Positions 16,494 through 25,043 of a stretch of 64,000 bases of DNA are shown in pieces. Each line of letters starts with the position of its first letter. The stretch's first letter is position 1. Source of the DNA: Bacillus sp. B-jedd (lineage in GTDB: Bacteria > Bacillota > Bacilli > Bacillales > Cytobacillaceae); contig NZ_CCXR01000001.1 in assembly GCF_000821085.1 (NCBI RefSeq), positions 951,001 through 1,015,000 on the forward strand, written 5' to 3'. Made by a program: the position numbers and the translations under genes. Below the pieces are notes generated by a model. The model was not told the DNA's origin. It saw nothing but the letters and a program-made list of their open reading frames with translations, and searched no databases.

Positions 16494-16519
16494 CTTAAAC
16501 AAACGGAGGAAGATGGAAC

Positions 16520-17116
16520 ATGGCAGCTGAGATATTAAGGATATTCGACGATAACATGGTCTGCATCGGCCATAAACCACGGGAGGAAGTACATAGGGCG
16601 GGGGACTGGCATGAAACGTTCCATTGCTGGTTCACGGTGGGGGACGAGCTTCTTTTGCAAAAAAGGTCCCCGAATAAAAAGGACTATCCTGGCTTATTTG
16701 ATATTACTTCCGCCGGCCATCTGACGGCTGATGAAACGATCGAGGATGGAATTAGGGAAGTGGAGGAGGAGTTAGGCGTCAAAGTTGAATTCAAGGACTT
16801 AATTCCGCTTGGTGTTTTGAAAGAGGAAATTATTCTTGAAAACATGTGTGACCGGGAATTCTGCCACGTATTTTTGTATGAGTGTGAAACAGTGCCGAAT
16901 TTTATTTTGCAAAAAGAAGAAGTGGAGAGCATGTTTAAGGTGAAGCTTGAGGATGCAATTAAGCTGTTTGACGGCGCTGTACTGAAAGTGGAAGTGACGA
17001 TGGGGGACGGAGGTGGAGAAAAACAACTCGTTGGTGTCGACGCCTTTGTCGGGCACGGGTCGTATTATCAAAAAGTGTTAGGAAGGATTAAAGAAATTAA
17101 AGCGAACGGGGAGTGA
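16520..17116 (+). CDS. Nudix hydrolase, YfcD/IPP-isomerase-like
   Basis: 198 residues. An N-terminal E-I-L-R-I-F-D-D-N, then H-R-A-G-D-W-H-E-T-F-H-C-W and the Nudix region G-H-L-T-A-D-E-T-I-E-D-G-I-R-E-V-E-E-E-L-G (about residues 67-87). The layout is that of YfcD-type enzymes, related in sequence to isopentenyl-diphosphate isomerase. The substrate is unknown. AACGGAGGAAG ribosome site. The stop abuts the next gene, suggesting one transcript. Confidence 0.87.
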   Translation: MAAEILRIFDDNMVCIGHKPREEVHRAGDWHETFHCWFTVGDELLLQKRSPNKKDYPGLFDITSAGHLTADETIEDGIREVEEELGVKVEFKDLIPLGVLKEEIILENMCDREFCHVFLYECETVPNFILQKEEVESMFKVKLEDAIKLFDGAVLKVEVTMGDGGGEKQLVGVDAFVGHGSYYQKVLGRIKEIKANGE

Positions 17117-17122
17117 TTGGCT

Positions 17123-17449
17123 ATGTTAATGGAGCAGGAAACGATGGGGCTGCTGACTGGCGGTTTTTCGCTGATTATGGGAGTAGCACTTGTGATTGTG
17201 CTCTTGTTGTTATTCTCGAAAAAGGGTAAAGGGAATCGGCTGGCATACGGGTTTGTCATCGTGTTTTTCGCATTTTTCAGCTGGGCAGTCAGCCACGCGC
17301 TTGATGCAATCAGTTTTAATGTTGACCACCCGATGGCTTCAGAGGAAATTTCACTGCGGCTAGGAACTGCAGGTGTCCTATGGGGAGTCAGCATGTTGTT
17401 TTTAATGGTGGGGTTAGTGAAGTTTTCTTTATTCAAAGGGTCTAATTGA
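17123..17449 (+). CDS. Small membrane protein, unknown
   Basis: 108 residues, with three predicted membrane helices at about 10-32, 43-63 and 85-103. No family recognised. The start is taken as ATG 17123, 8 nt after GGGGAG. A TTG at 17117 directly follows the previous stop and is too close to the ribosome site. Probably in an operon with the Nudix gene before it and the VOC gene 24 nt after it. Confidence 0.7.
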   Translation: MLMEQETMGLLTGGFSLIMGVALVIVLLLLFSKKGKGNRLAYGFVIVFFAFFSWAVSHALDAISFNVDHPMASEEISLRLGTAGVLWGVSMLFLMVGLVKFSLFKGSN

Positions 17450-17473
17450 GTTGAGGTCTTAGGAGGTATTTGG

Positions 17474-17896
17474 ATGAAACCACGAATATCAGTTATAACT
17501 CTGGGTGTAGATGATTTGGAAAGGTCGTTGAAATTCTATAAGGACGGACTTGGGTTGCCAACAAAAGGAATAGTGGGTCAAGAATTTGAGCATGGTGCCG
17601 TTGCATTTTTCGATTTGCAGCCAGGATTAAAACTCGCGATTTGGAATCGCAAAGATATTGCTCATGACACAAACATTAACCAGACTCCAATGAGTCCAAC
17701 TGAATTTACGATTGGCCATAATGTTGAGAGTAAAAAAGAGGTCGATAAGATAATGGAACAGGCAAGAATGGCTGGAGCGATTATTACGGTTCCACCACAT
17801 AATACCTTTTGGGGAGGATATTCTGGATACTTTCAAGATCCAGACGGCCATTTGTGGGAAGTAGTTTGGAATCCAGCCTGGGAATTTACTGAATAA
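17474..17896 (+). CDS. VOC family (glyoxalase/bleomycin-resistance fold) protein
   Basis: 140 residues. Two beta-alpha-beta-beta-beta modules: I-S-V-I-T-L-G-V-D-D-L-E-R-S-L-K-F-Y at the start and G-Y-F-Q-D-P-D-G-H-L-W-E-V at the end. The D-P-D-G-H-x-W-E metal-ligand block is intact. Metal-dependent dioxygenase, glyoxalase or resistance activity is possible, but the substrate is unknown. TTAGGAGG ribosome site. Confidence 0.88.
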   Translation: MKPRISVITLGVDDLERSLKFYKDGLGLPTKGIVGQEFEHGAVAFFDLQPGLKLAIWNRKDIAHDTNINQTPMSPTEFTIGHNVESKKEVDKIMEQARMAGAIITVPPHNTFWGGYSGYFQDPDGHLWEVVWNPAWEFTE

Positions 17897-18039
17897 TGTT
17901 AAGTAAAATATCATTTCAATTAGTTTATAAACCTCTAATGAAACCAGAACGTCTAATTCTCCCGCAGTTCATTTTATGTAAAACCATGCTTTTTAGAAAC
18001 GGAAAACGCTGTCTGTAGGTCGGTGTTCTTGAGGTGAGG

Positions 18040-18417
18040 TCAGCCTTCCACAATAGCCAAATATTTCAGTAGCCTTCCATCAACATCTACGAGCAAAATA
18101 TCGCCTCTTTCCTTGGCTGAATAAATCTTCGCGCCGACCGGAAGTTTATTGGCCATTCCATCTGCGAACTGGTCGGTCTGTGAGTTTGTCTTTTTAATCT
18201 CCCCGACCTGCACCTCTTTTGTCAAAACTAATTCTTCGACCCAATCAACATTCGTTTTATAAATCACACCCTCGTGCTGAAAAATATCCGCGCCCGGCTC
18301 AAGAAGCAGAACCTCCTCGGCATCGATTTGACCAATGGTCACTTCATTCGTTTTGCTGGCCGCATAGCAGCCTCCCAAAAAGATGAGAACCGAAAGGATG
18401 TACACAAATTTTCTCAC
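18040..18417 (-). CDS. Putative lipoprotein, unknown
   Basis: 125 residues. The signal peptide has lipobox F-L-G-G-C (Cys17). The mature region contains E-E-V-L-L-L-E-P-G-A-D-I-F-Q-H-E-G-V-I-Y, resembling short Bacillus lipoproteins that follow this pattern but have no assigned role. GGGGGA lies upstream of ATG 18417. Monocistronic. Confidence 0.75.
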   Translation of the reverse strand: MRKFVYILSVLIFLGGCYAASKTNEVTIGQIDAEEVLLLEPGADIFQHEGVIYKTNVDWVEELVLTKEVQVGEIKKTNSQTDQFADGMANKLPVGAKIYSAKERGDILLVDVDGRLLKYLAIVEG

Positions 18418-18548
18418 GCAAAAATCCCCCTTTCATAAATAGACGAGTGGACGGGGTATTGTGTGGCACTTATTAAATTTCTAAGGAAATTGAGGCAAAG
18501 GCAAATACAATGAACAATTCAACCCTCATTTCCTCACCACCCTTTTCA

Positions 18549-18610
18549 AAAAAAAAATCGAGACAGCCTTGGACATTTGCCCTGTATTCTGTCCCGACCA
18601 TGTCTCTATT
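18549..18610 (-). terminator. Terminator of the S41-like operon
   Basis: GAGACA / TGTCTC outer stem with an internal GGACA / TGTCC pairing. It ends in nine T on the minus strand and overlaps the end of the DUF4083 gene. Confidence 0.7.
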
Positions 18611-18788
18611 TTTGTTTTGCCTGCTGCTCGAGCAATTCTATAATCCTATCAAGCTTTTGGTCTGTCTCGCGCATCAGTTGCACTCTTGAGCTTGTGTTAA
18701 TCAGTAAACGCCTAATAAATAGCGTGAATGATAAAATCCCGAGCAGAATCAGCATCAAAAACCCAAGTTGAAAAATCATATCGCCCAT
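18606..18788 (-). CDS. DUF4083-like small membrane protein
   Basis: 60 residues: one N-terminal transmembrane helix (I-F-Q-L-G-F-L-M-L-I-L-L-G-I-L) followed by a basic stretch and an amphipathic helix with D-Q-K-L-D-R-I-I-E-L-L-E-Q-Q. This matches DUF4083-type proteins of Bacillus. It lies 33 nt after the S41-like pair and ends in their terminator. GGGAGG lies upstream. Confidence 0.75.
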   Translation of the reverse strand: MGDMIFQLGFLMLILLGILSFTLFIRRLLINTSSRVQLMRETDQKLDRIIELLEQQAKQK

Positions 18789-18821
18789 CTAATATGTACC
18801 TCCCGGTTAGTATTTTATTTC

Positions 18822-20639
18822 CTATTTCCCTTTTAACAGTTCAATTGCCATGTCCAAAGTCTCATCTTTGCCTTTCGCAACACCTTCAAGGGTGCGTTCA
18901 ACAAGGACATCCGGCTGAATCCCTATGGACATGATTGAAATTCGATCCTTGTTCAATGTATCAGAAGCGGTCATCGTCCCGCGCAGGCTTTCGGCAATCT
19001 GGTAAATTTGATAGTCACCGAACGCGCCTGCTGTCGGCTGCCCGACAATCGTTCCAAGCTGATGATCCTTTATACTACTCAAATACAGTTCCGGCTGGCC
19101 GATCGTTTCAGAACTGACAAGAAAAATGGCTTTTCCTTTAAATGCAGGCGGGACAGGCTGCATACTCTCCTGCTTTTCAACAAAAGTAGCATTCTCCCTG
19201 TGAGGATATATCACCTGCATAATCCTTTTCCCTGGCCCAACTATTGGCTTCTCTGTCAGATGGCCGATAATTTCTTCGAAAAAAGCATCATCATACGCAG
19301 GGCTCCTCATATCAAAAATAACCCCACTCGCATTCATGAGTCCATTCAAATTGTTATGAAAAGGTTCCCGCGCATCAGTCGCAAGATTTATATAATAAAC
19401 CCCGTTGCCAAGGTCCTTATAAGGGTTCTTCCATGTCAATCCGGAAAACACCCCATAACTATCGCTCCCTAACTTTACAGTATTTTTTTCGCCATTCCTG
19501 CTGTAGGTAACCTCGGCCTGATCAAGGTCGAGAATAGCATCAAGGGCTCGCCACTTTTTGAAATGAGGTGGCCCGGGAATTGTTTCGGACAGGGAATCGA
19601 CATACCTATTCACCTCGACTCCGTTTATCGTATGCAAAACATCCCCCAGCCTAAGAATAGGGGAAAGGGAAGCTTCTGTTACCACAACCTTATCTTCAAC
19701 AAAATCAAGGCTGAACTGCATGCGCCTCGTATCCTTGGTAAGATTCAAAAAAGAATAAGACGCCTGGACATCCCCGGTCTTTTCCATAAGCCTAGAGAGG
19801 ACATTTACATACTCGAATAAACCTTTTGCGTCTGCGGCTTCCCTAAGAGATATCGCCAGTTGTCCGTCAAGATGAAGGGCGTTCTCCTCGACAGACGGGT
19901 AAAAGGGAACAATTAAGTATGGAGAGGGAAAGAAGTGTTCAAGCATATTCCAGGTTGAAACCACCCCGGCGTACCGGAAATTATCACTTTCACTCGTCAA
20001 GCCGGAATTCAATGCAGCTAATTCCACTTTCAGATTCTCATAAGCTTTCCAACTTTTCTTTGTAGTGCCAAGTGTTTGGCCATTATCTGTATAGAGGATA
20101 AGCGGAAGGGAGAACCGCAGCGATTTGCCGAGTTTTCCGTAATATTTTTCTTCCAGCTGTGGATAATCCGCGAACAGGCTTCCTTCCTCAAACGCATACC
20201 CTCCATTTACAATCGAAGCCGGCACGCGCTTGCTTTTATAAAGTGAACCATACATGCCGGGCGGCCCGTGATGCTGCCAGGCAATCACCGCATCCGTTTT
20301 CTTCACGCTCTTTTTAGGAGGTTTTTCACCCTCAAGATACAAAGAAAGGGTAGGGGCGATTGGCAAAAATAACTCTTCAAGGGCGGTCTTCAATTCTTTC
20401 TCATTCTGAGCGGACTTCACTTTGCTGACCCCGAAAATACCGAATCTGTTCCAATCCAGGCTTGCCGCTTCATCACTTGGATGGAAATAACGGACATAAC
20501 CATAAAGCCGCCCGAATGCCTCGACATTCTCAATTGTGCGGTCTACGCTTGTTTTCTTTACTTTCAATTCAGCCTGCTTTTCGGGCATGTAATAAATCCC
20601 TGCAGTGACCAATGCCAACACAATAATGAATCCAATCAT
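18822..20639 (-). CDS. S41-like peptidase paralogue, nucleophile position is Gly
   Basis: 605 residues: N-terminal signal anchor, an unknown N-domain with Y-G-Y-V-R-Y-F-H-P-S-D (tricorn/S41-associated), a PDZ-like segment (about 305-390) and a C-terminal S41 fold. In S41 enzymes the nucleophile is the Ser of a T-x-S-x-x-E block. Here the matching block is T-I-G-Q-P-E, with Gly514. The neighbouring paralogue has the same change. ATG 20639 has no ribosome site, because GGGGGAG is 21 nt away. Alignment to the paralogue suggests initiation upstream at an in-frame ATT codon. Extracytoplasmic; activity doubtful. Confidence 0.8.
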   Translation of the reverse strand: MIGFIIVLALVTAGIYYMPEKQAELKVKKTSVDRTIENVEAFGRLYGYVRYFHPSDEAASLDWNRFGIFGVSKVKSAQNEKELKTALEELFLPIAPTLSLYLEGEKPPKKSVKKTDAVIAWQHHGPPGMYGSLYKSKRVPASIVNGGYAFEEGSLFADYPQLEEKYYGKLGKSLRFSLPLILYTDNGQTLGTTKKSWKAYENLKVELAALNSGLTSESDNFRYAGVVSTWNMLEHFFPSPYLIVPFYPSVEENALHLDGQLAISLREAADAKGLFEYVNVLSRLMEKTGDVQASYSFLNLTKDTRRMQFSLDFVEDKVVVTEASLSPILRLGDVLHTINGVEVNRYVDSLSETIPGPPHFKKWRALDAILDLDQAEVTYSRNGEKNTVKLGSDSYGVFSGLTWKNPYKDLGNGVYYINLATDAREPFHNNLNGLMNASGVIFDMRSPAYDDAFFEEIIGHLTEKPIVGPGKRIMQVIYPHRENATFVEKQESMQPVPPAFKGKAIFLVSSETIGQPELYLSSIKDHQLGTIVGQPTAGAFGDYQIYQIAESLRGTMTASDTLNKDRISIMSIGIQPDVLVERTLEGVAKGKDETLDMAIELLKGK

Positions 20640-20687
20640 CCGAACTTTTCTAATCTCAATCTCCCCCTGGCAAAAAACTCGCCAAAC

Positions 20688-22505
20688 TCAGTTGTCGCGA
20701 ATCATTTCGAGCGCTTTCTCTATATACTCATCTACTCCGTTCCGGACGCCTTCCATCGTACGGACAACCGGTATATCCGGCTCGACGCCAACGGCATATG
20801 TCGAATATCCTTCCCGGCTGAAAGGTTCCGCCCCTGTCATGATTCCATGAAGATTCAGCGTAATCGGGAAAGATTGGTACGTTCCGGATGCACCGGCGGT
20901 TGGCTGGCCGACAATCGTCCCCAGTTGGTTTTCCTTTACATAAGTCAGAAAGTGCTCCGCCCGGCCGATCGTACCTCCATAAGATAAAAAGACTACCTTT
21001 CCTTTGAAAGTTTCGTCTGCGAGAGTCGAGTCAGGTGAGGGCATTTCCTCAGACGTCACATCTTTACGGTATGGATAAATGACCCTCATGACACGTTCTG
21101 CCGGCGATTTTGCAGGCTTATTCGTGATGAGATCCTTTATTTTTGCATAGGAAAAGTCATCAAGCCCCGATGTCCTCAGGTCAATAATGATGCCTTTCGC
21201 GTGTATGAGCTCTTCTCTATTTGAATCTAAGACCGGAATAGCATTCATGGCGGAATTAATGTAATAAATCCCGTTACCCAATACTCCATAATTGCCAGTG
21301 CGGTTGAATTCATCGATGTAATGCAAATCCCGTTCGGTAAAACTTACTTCGCGTTTATGCCCATCGTGGCTGTAAACTATTTTCGTTTCCATATTACCCA
21401 ATACAGAATCAATAGCACTCCACAATTTAAATTGGGGTGAGCCTGGTAGTGTCTTCGCAAGTGACTCGATATAAGACTTTGAATCCTCACCATTTATTGT
21501 TTCGATGATGTCCCCAGTTTTAAATTCGCCGTATTGTGGAGCGACAGTTATCACAATCTGGCCGTCAACCAGATCAGCCACGAAGGGAAGGCGGCGATAA
21601 ACATTTACTTGATCCGGAAACGAAAAGGTAGCCAGTCCGTCATTTGTTGTGAGCATGAGAGAAGATAGGGTTTCGATATAATCCTCCCGAGTTTTATTAT
21701 TCGCTGCATTTTTAAGTGAGATCCCGAGTTGGCCGTTTACCTCTTCGTAGGGCATATTTGTAAACGCGGGATGGAAATGGGCGAGCATATTCCATGAGGA
21801 TATAATGCCGGCATACCGGTAATCTTCATTCGCAGTCGTTAAATTCCTATCCGGGTTTAGCAGTTCTTTTTTCAGTTCTTCAAAGTCTTCCCAGCTCTTT
21901 TTCGTCGTACCAAGCGTTTTGCCGTTTTCTATATACAAAGTGAGCGGCACCGATACTCTAAGGGACTTGCCAAGCTGGCCTTCAAATTTCTCGCCTGTCT
22001 TAGGAAAATTACTGAAGAGCATTTCTTTATCAAGAAGACGGCGTCCATCCGCGAGCTTGGCTTTAGTGCGATTGCTTCGAAAGATTGGAGCCGCGTTCCC
22101 GGGCGGCCCATAATGCTGCCAGGCGACAATATCGCTCGTCGGTTTAATTTTTGCCTGCTTCGATGGCTTTTCACCTTCTATGTACAATGAAAGGGTAGGG
22201 GCGATAGGCAAAAAAAGCTCATTTAAAGCAGCCTTTAATTCCCGCTCATTTGCCGCATCCTTCACTTTTTCAGCGCCATATACACCGAACCTTGTCCAAT
22301 CAAGCGAGGCAGATTCGTCACTTGGATGGAAGTAGCGGATGTAACCATACAGCCTTCCGAAAGCTTCGAGATTTGCGGCCCTTTTGTCGATATTTTGTTT
22401 TTTTATTTTGACATCAGCCTGCTTATCAGGCATGAAGTTGAGGCCAATCGCTACAAGACCAATCACAACTAATAAACCGATGATGCGTAATATCTTTATA
22501 TCCAT
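20688..22505 (-). CDS. S41-like peptidase paralogue, nucleophile position is Gly
   Basis: 605 residues with the same architecture as the gene downstream: membrane anchor (about 4-25), R-Y-F-H-P-S-D block, PDZ-like region and S41 C-domain with Q-L-G-T-I-V-G-Q-P-T-A-G. The catalytic-serine block reads T-I-G-R-A-E-H. The start is ATG 22505 behind AGGGGG; the frame open to 22529 is rejected. First gene of the run 22505-18606, with the second copy 48 nt downstream, so a tandem duplication in one operon. Confidence 0.83.
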   Translation of the reverse strand: MDIKILRIIGLLVVIGLVAIGLNFMPDKQADVKIKKQNIDKRAANLEAFGRLYGYIRYFHPSDESASLDWTRFGVYGAEKVKDAANERELKAALNELFLPIAPTLSLYIEGEKPSKQAKIKPTSDIVAWQHYGPPGNAAPIFRSNRTKAKLADGRRLLDKEMLFSNFPKTGEKFEGQLGKSLRVSVPLTLYIENGKTLGTTKKSWEDFEELKKELLNPDRNLTTANEDYRYAGIISSWNMLAHFHPAFTNMPYEEVNGQLGISLKNAANNKTREDYIETLSSLMLTTNDGLATFSFPDQVNVYRRLPFVADLVDGQIVITVAPQYGEFKTGDIIETINGEDSKSYIESLAKTLPGSPQFKLWSAIDSVLGNMETKIVYSHDGHKREVSFTERDLHYIDEFNRTGNYGVLGNGIYYINSAMNAIPVLDSNREELIHAKGIIIDLRTSGLDDFSYAKIKDLITNKPAKSPAERVMRVIYPYRKDVTSEEMPSPDSTLADETFKGKVVFLSYGGTIGRAEHFLTYVKENQLGTIVGQPTAGASGTYQSFPITLNLHGIMTGAEPFSREGYSTYAVGVEPDIPVVRTMEGVRNGVDEYIEKALEMIRDN

Positions 22506-22612
22506 TCCTTTTCCCCCTGGAAAAACCATTCTATTATTCCATTATAAACCAGTTGATGGTTTAGGAAATATTTATTCCGAATTTTATAAAAAAGGCTATC
22601 TAATGGAAGGGG

Positions 22613-23041
22613 ATGTTGAGTAAAATAATGGAAAAGAGTAAAGCGGGGTCCGGGATGAAAAATAGGACAATCTCTTTCTTGATACTTGCGATGACTATGA
22701 TGTTTATTTATACGGCCAGTTTTGCAATAGAGTCACGAACAGTTATTAAAGACACCGATTTTGAAAAAGTAATAATTTTGAAGAGTAAGGATAGTGGGGA
22801 TTCATTTGAAATTAAAGATAAAAAGACAATCGATAAAATGATCGAGCAAATAAACTCTGCTAAGAGGGAGAAACTTTCAAAAATCGTCTTCGAACATGGA
22901 CCGGACGGGAGGATCTTTTTTGTAGGGGAGAACGGGAAGGAGGAGCTTCAAATTTTTCTTGATACAGGGAATGTTGTCACGGATGAGTATTATATACAAT
23001 CTGATTTGGCGCAATGTTTTCGCAAAGCTGAAGGTAAGTAA
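22613..23041 (+). CDS. Small secreted or membrane-anchored protein, unknown
   Basis: Up to 142 residues. A clear Sec signal (M-K-N-R then a hydrophobic stretch, T-A-S-F-A) begins at ATG 22655, so that start is attractive. TTG 22613 behind GGAAGGGGATG adds a 14-residue leader. The mature part is Lys/Glu-rich, with a D-F-E-K-V-I-I-L-K strand and one Cys near the C-terminus. No family recognised. Confidence 0.65.
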   Translation: MLSKIMEKSKAGSGMKNRTISFLILAMTMMFIYTASFAIESRTVIKDTDFEKVIILKSKDSGDSFEIKDKKTIDKMIEQINSAKREKLSKIVFEHGPDGRIFFVGENGKEELQIFLDTGNVVTDEYYIQSDLAQCFRKAEGK

Positions 23042-23123
23042 AATAATTTGAAAAATGGGAACTTTCGATGAGTGGTGAACGAAGAAAGGGACAATGCATG
23101 ACCGGACTAAGGGGGAGGATTAA

Positions 23124-23267
23124 TTGAAACGGGGAGGAAAATCAGAGAGCAAAATAGAAACAGGTGACGGTTGGAACAGGACGTTTTATGGCAGCCCAAC
23201 CGTAGGTGGCTTCGTTGTAGTGGGGATAATTGCAGCCTTCATTATCTACAATATTTTCTTCAAATGA
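23124..23267 (+). CDS. Small membrane protein (DUF6366-like), 47 aa
   Basis: Starts at TTG 23124 behind a strong GGGGGAGGA site. The protein reads M-K-R-G-G-K-S, then G-D-G-W-N-R-T-F-Y-G-S-P, and ends in one transmembrane helix closing with I-I-Y-N-I-F-F-K. The arrangement resembles short DUF6366-type Bacillus proteins. A terminator follows directly, supporting a real gene. Confidence 0.65.
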   Translation: MKRGGKSESKIETGDGWNRTFYGSPTVGGFVVVGIIAAFIIYNIFFK

Positions 23268-23270
23268 AAA

Positions 23271-23303
23271 ATAATATGCCCCCTTTTTAGGGGACATATT
23301 ATC
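23271..23303 (+). terminator. Intrinsic terminator
   Basis: ATAATATG-CCCC / GGGG-ACATATTAT hairpin directly after the 47-residue gene. The T-tail is weak. Confidence 0.6.
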
Positions 23304-23332
23304 AGCATTCATTTCCACTGGTTAAAAGAATA

Positions 23333-23506
23333 TTAAAACCAGAAAAGCCGGGAGCCAATAGCCGCGCCTGCGAAACCACCTAGGAATCCGCCCGCAAAAC
23401 CACCTACGAATGCACGGCGGCCAGGTCCAAAGCCATAAGGACCATATCCATAGGGATAAGGGCCAAAACGGCGATAACCAAATCCCGGACCATAAGGATA
23501 ACCCAT
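23333..23506 (-). CDS. Gly/Tyr/Phe-rich small protein
   Basis: 57 residues. The N-terminal half is G-Y-P-Y-G-P-G-F-G-Y-R-R-F-G-P repeats, and the C-terminal half is G-G-F-A-G-G-F-L-G-G-F-A-G-A-A. Such low-complexity proteins are common among Bacillus spore or surface proteins, but no function is known. The start is ATG 23506, about 9 nt after AAGGAGG. The earlier in-frame ATG abuts that site. Confidence 0.7.
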   Translation of the reverse strand: MGYPYGPGFGYRRFGPYPYGYGPYGFGPGRRAFVGGFAGGFLGGFAGAAIGSRLFWF

Positions 23507-23651
23507 AAATTCCATCCTCCTTTTGAAAAATAGCATCACGATCCACCTACTTGGGAGGAAAACATGATCTTGATGCTATAGTATGGAATTAATGGAATGC
23601 CTGTATAATACAAACGCTGATAGAATCAATAATTTTAAGAAAAATTGCCTA

Positions 23652-23990
23652 TCAATGTAGTAGCTTTACAAAGAAGTCCTGAGCAAATAGAAAAAACAGC
23701 CAGCCTGCCATACCCAGTCCAATCGAAGCAAACAGGTGGATTGAATGTTTTAGAGCTAAACCTATGATTACCAGCATAACAACCGTTGATGGAATCCCCC
23801 AGACAACGCCCAAGGCGAACTTGCTTATTTTTTCGATGTGCTCTCCCTGCACATGCAGCCAGAGAATACTTAATATGCTGACAATAGGCAAAGCGGCAAT
23901 GATCCCGCCTTGTGTTGGATATCTTCTTGAGAATTCAGTAATAACGGCAATAATAACTGCCGAAACGAATATTTTAACGATTGTAAACAT
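23652..23990 (-). CDS. DUF3147 family membrane protein
   Basis: 112 residues, four predicted helices. Core E-F-S-R-R-Y-P-T-Q-G-G-I-I-A-A-L-P of DUF3147. Its start lies inside the 3' end of the upstream MarR gene (17-nt overlap), so it is translationally coupled and probably the regulator's main target. Transport or efflux is possible but unproven. Confidence 0.82.
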   Translation of the reverse strand: MFTIVKIFVSAVIIAVITEFSRRYPTQGGIIAALPIVSILSILWLHVQGEHIEKISKFALGVVWGIPSTVVMLVIIGLALKHSIHLFASIGLGMAGWLFFLFAQDFFVKLLH

Positions 23991-24399
23991 CAGCGGCTCT
24001 CTCCCTTAATAATGAAAACGCCTCTAAGATAAGTTTTCTTTCTTCCAAGTTCATTTGTTCAAATAATAGGTGTTTAAGTTTTTCTTCATCAAGGCTTGAA
24101 TGGCGATGAAGGATTTCTGTTCCCTGTTCAGTCAGTCTTAAAATAACTTTTCGTTCATCGGTTGTGCTGCGTGTTTTAAGAACAAAGTTTCTTTCCAGTA
24201 ACCGCTTAATATGCTCTGAAGCCGTGTTGTGGGAAACCTGGATGGCCTCGGCAATCTCCTTTATTCCTGTTTCGTTCTCTTTTTGAATGACTTGCAGAAT
24301 CCGAATGGCCTGGTGAGTCAGTTTTTCCTGGTGGATATAACGCAAGAAATAATAAATGTCTGTCCAAAGATTATTTAGTTGAGCAATCTCTTTTTGCAA
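23974..24399 (-). CDS. MarR family transcriptional regulator
   Basis: 141 residues. The winged helix is visible: I-K-E-I-A-E-A-I-Q-V-S-H-N-T-A-S-E-H-I-K-R-L (recognition helix, about 54-75), then a wing with T-D-E-R-K-V-I-L-R-L-T-E-Q-G. It likely represses its own operon with the DUF3147 gene. Start at TTG 24399, inside a TTTTGCAAAA decamer. AGGAGG upstream. The AT-rich gap to 24500 contains no clear palindrome that I could assign as operator. Confidence 0.85.
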   Translation of the reverse strand: MQKEIAQLNNLWTDIYYFLRYIHQEKLTHQAIRILQVIQKENETGIKEIAEAIQVSHNTASEHIKRLLERNFVLKTRSTTDERKVILRLTEQGTEILHRHSSLDEEKLKHLLFEQMNLEERKLILEAFSLLRERAADVYNR

Positions 24400-24499
24400 A
24401 AATAACCCTCCTAATATATCGTTTTGTAAGAATATATCTCATTATACGACATAGTTTTCCGGAAATTCAATAATAACAAGTTATAATAGAGGTGCTGGG

Positions 24500-24946
24500 A
24501 TGAAAAAGAGAAAATTGTTATTTTTTTCTTCAGGAGGACTGATGGTTTTATTGATGCTTACCGCAGGTATCTATTTCAACAAGGAGAGCCACCCGGAAAT
24601 CAGAAAAACCAGCGAAACGACGATAAAATATAATGGCTTTTATTACAGGGAAATAGAGTTTTACCTTGATAGGCAAAACAAAGATACCCAGCATTTCATG
24701 GGAGTGGAGATCGATGCTCATGTTGAAAATGAGGAGCAATTTTTAATCGAAGCTAAACTTAAGAAGTTTCCGGATTTGTGGGAAACAGCTGAGAGAATTC
24801 CAAAAGAAGCGAAATTGATAGAAGGAGTCCGATACTCGGCGATAATTAAATCAACAGCCGAAGATATACTGGAGGCGGAATATAGATTGACATTCAATCA
24901 TTACAATTTCAATCCGGACGATCCAGACGATCCTGCGAACTATTGA
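24500..24946 (+). CDS. Membrane-anchored protein, unknown
   Basis: 148 residues: a basic N-terminus and one hydrophobic helix (about 6-24), then a polar domain with an E-T-T-I-K-Y-N-G-F-Y-Y-R-E-I-E-F-Y-L pattern and an acidic D-P-D-D-P-A-N-Y tail. No family recognised. GAGGTGCTGGG precedes the ATG. Divergent from the MarR operon. Confidence 0.68.
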   Translation: MKKRKLLFFSSGGLMVLLMLTAGIYFNKESHPEIRKTSETTIKYNGFYYREIEFYLDRQNKDTQHFMGVEIDAHVENEEQFLIEAKLKKFPDLWETAERIPKEAKLIEGVRYSAIIKSTAEDILEAEYRLTFNHYNFNPDDPDDPANY

Positions 24947-25043
24947 TTATAAATTTCATTAATGGCTTTAGAAGATTATTAGAGATTTTTTTAAAAGGTA
25001 AAGCGAAGGAAGCGGCAACTTACTTAGAGAGGAGATGAATATA

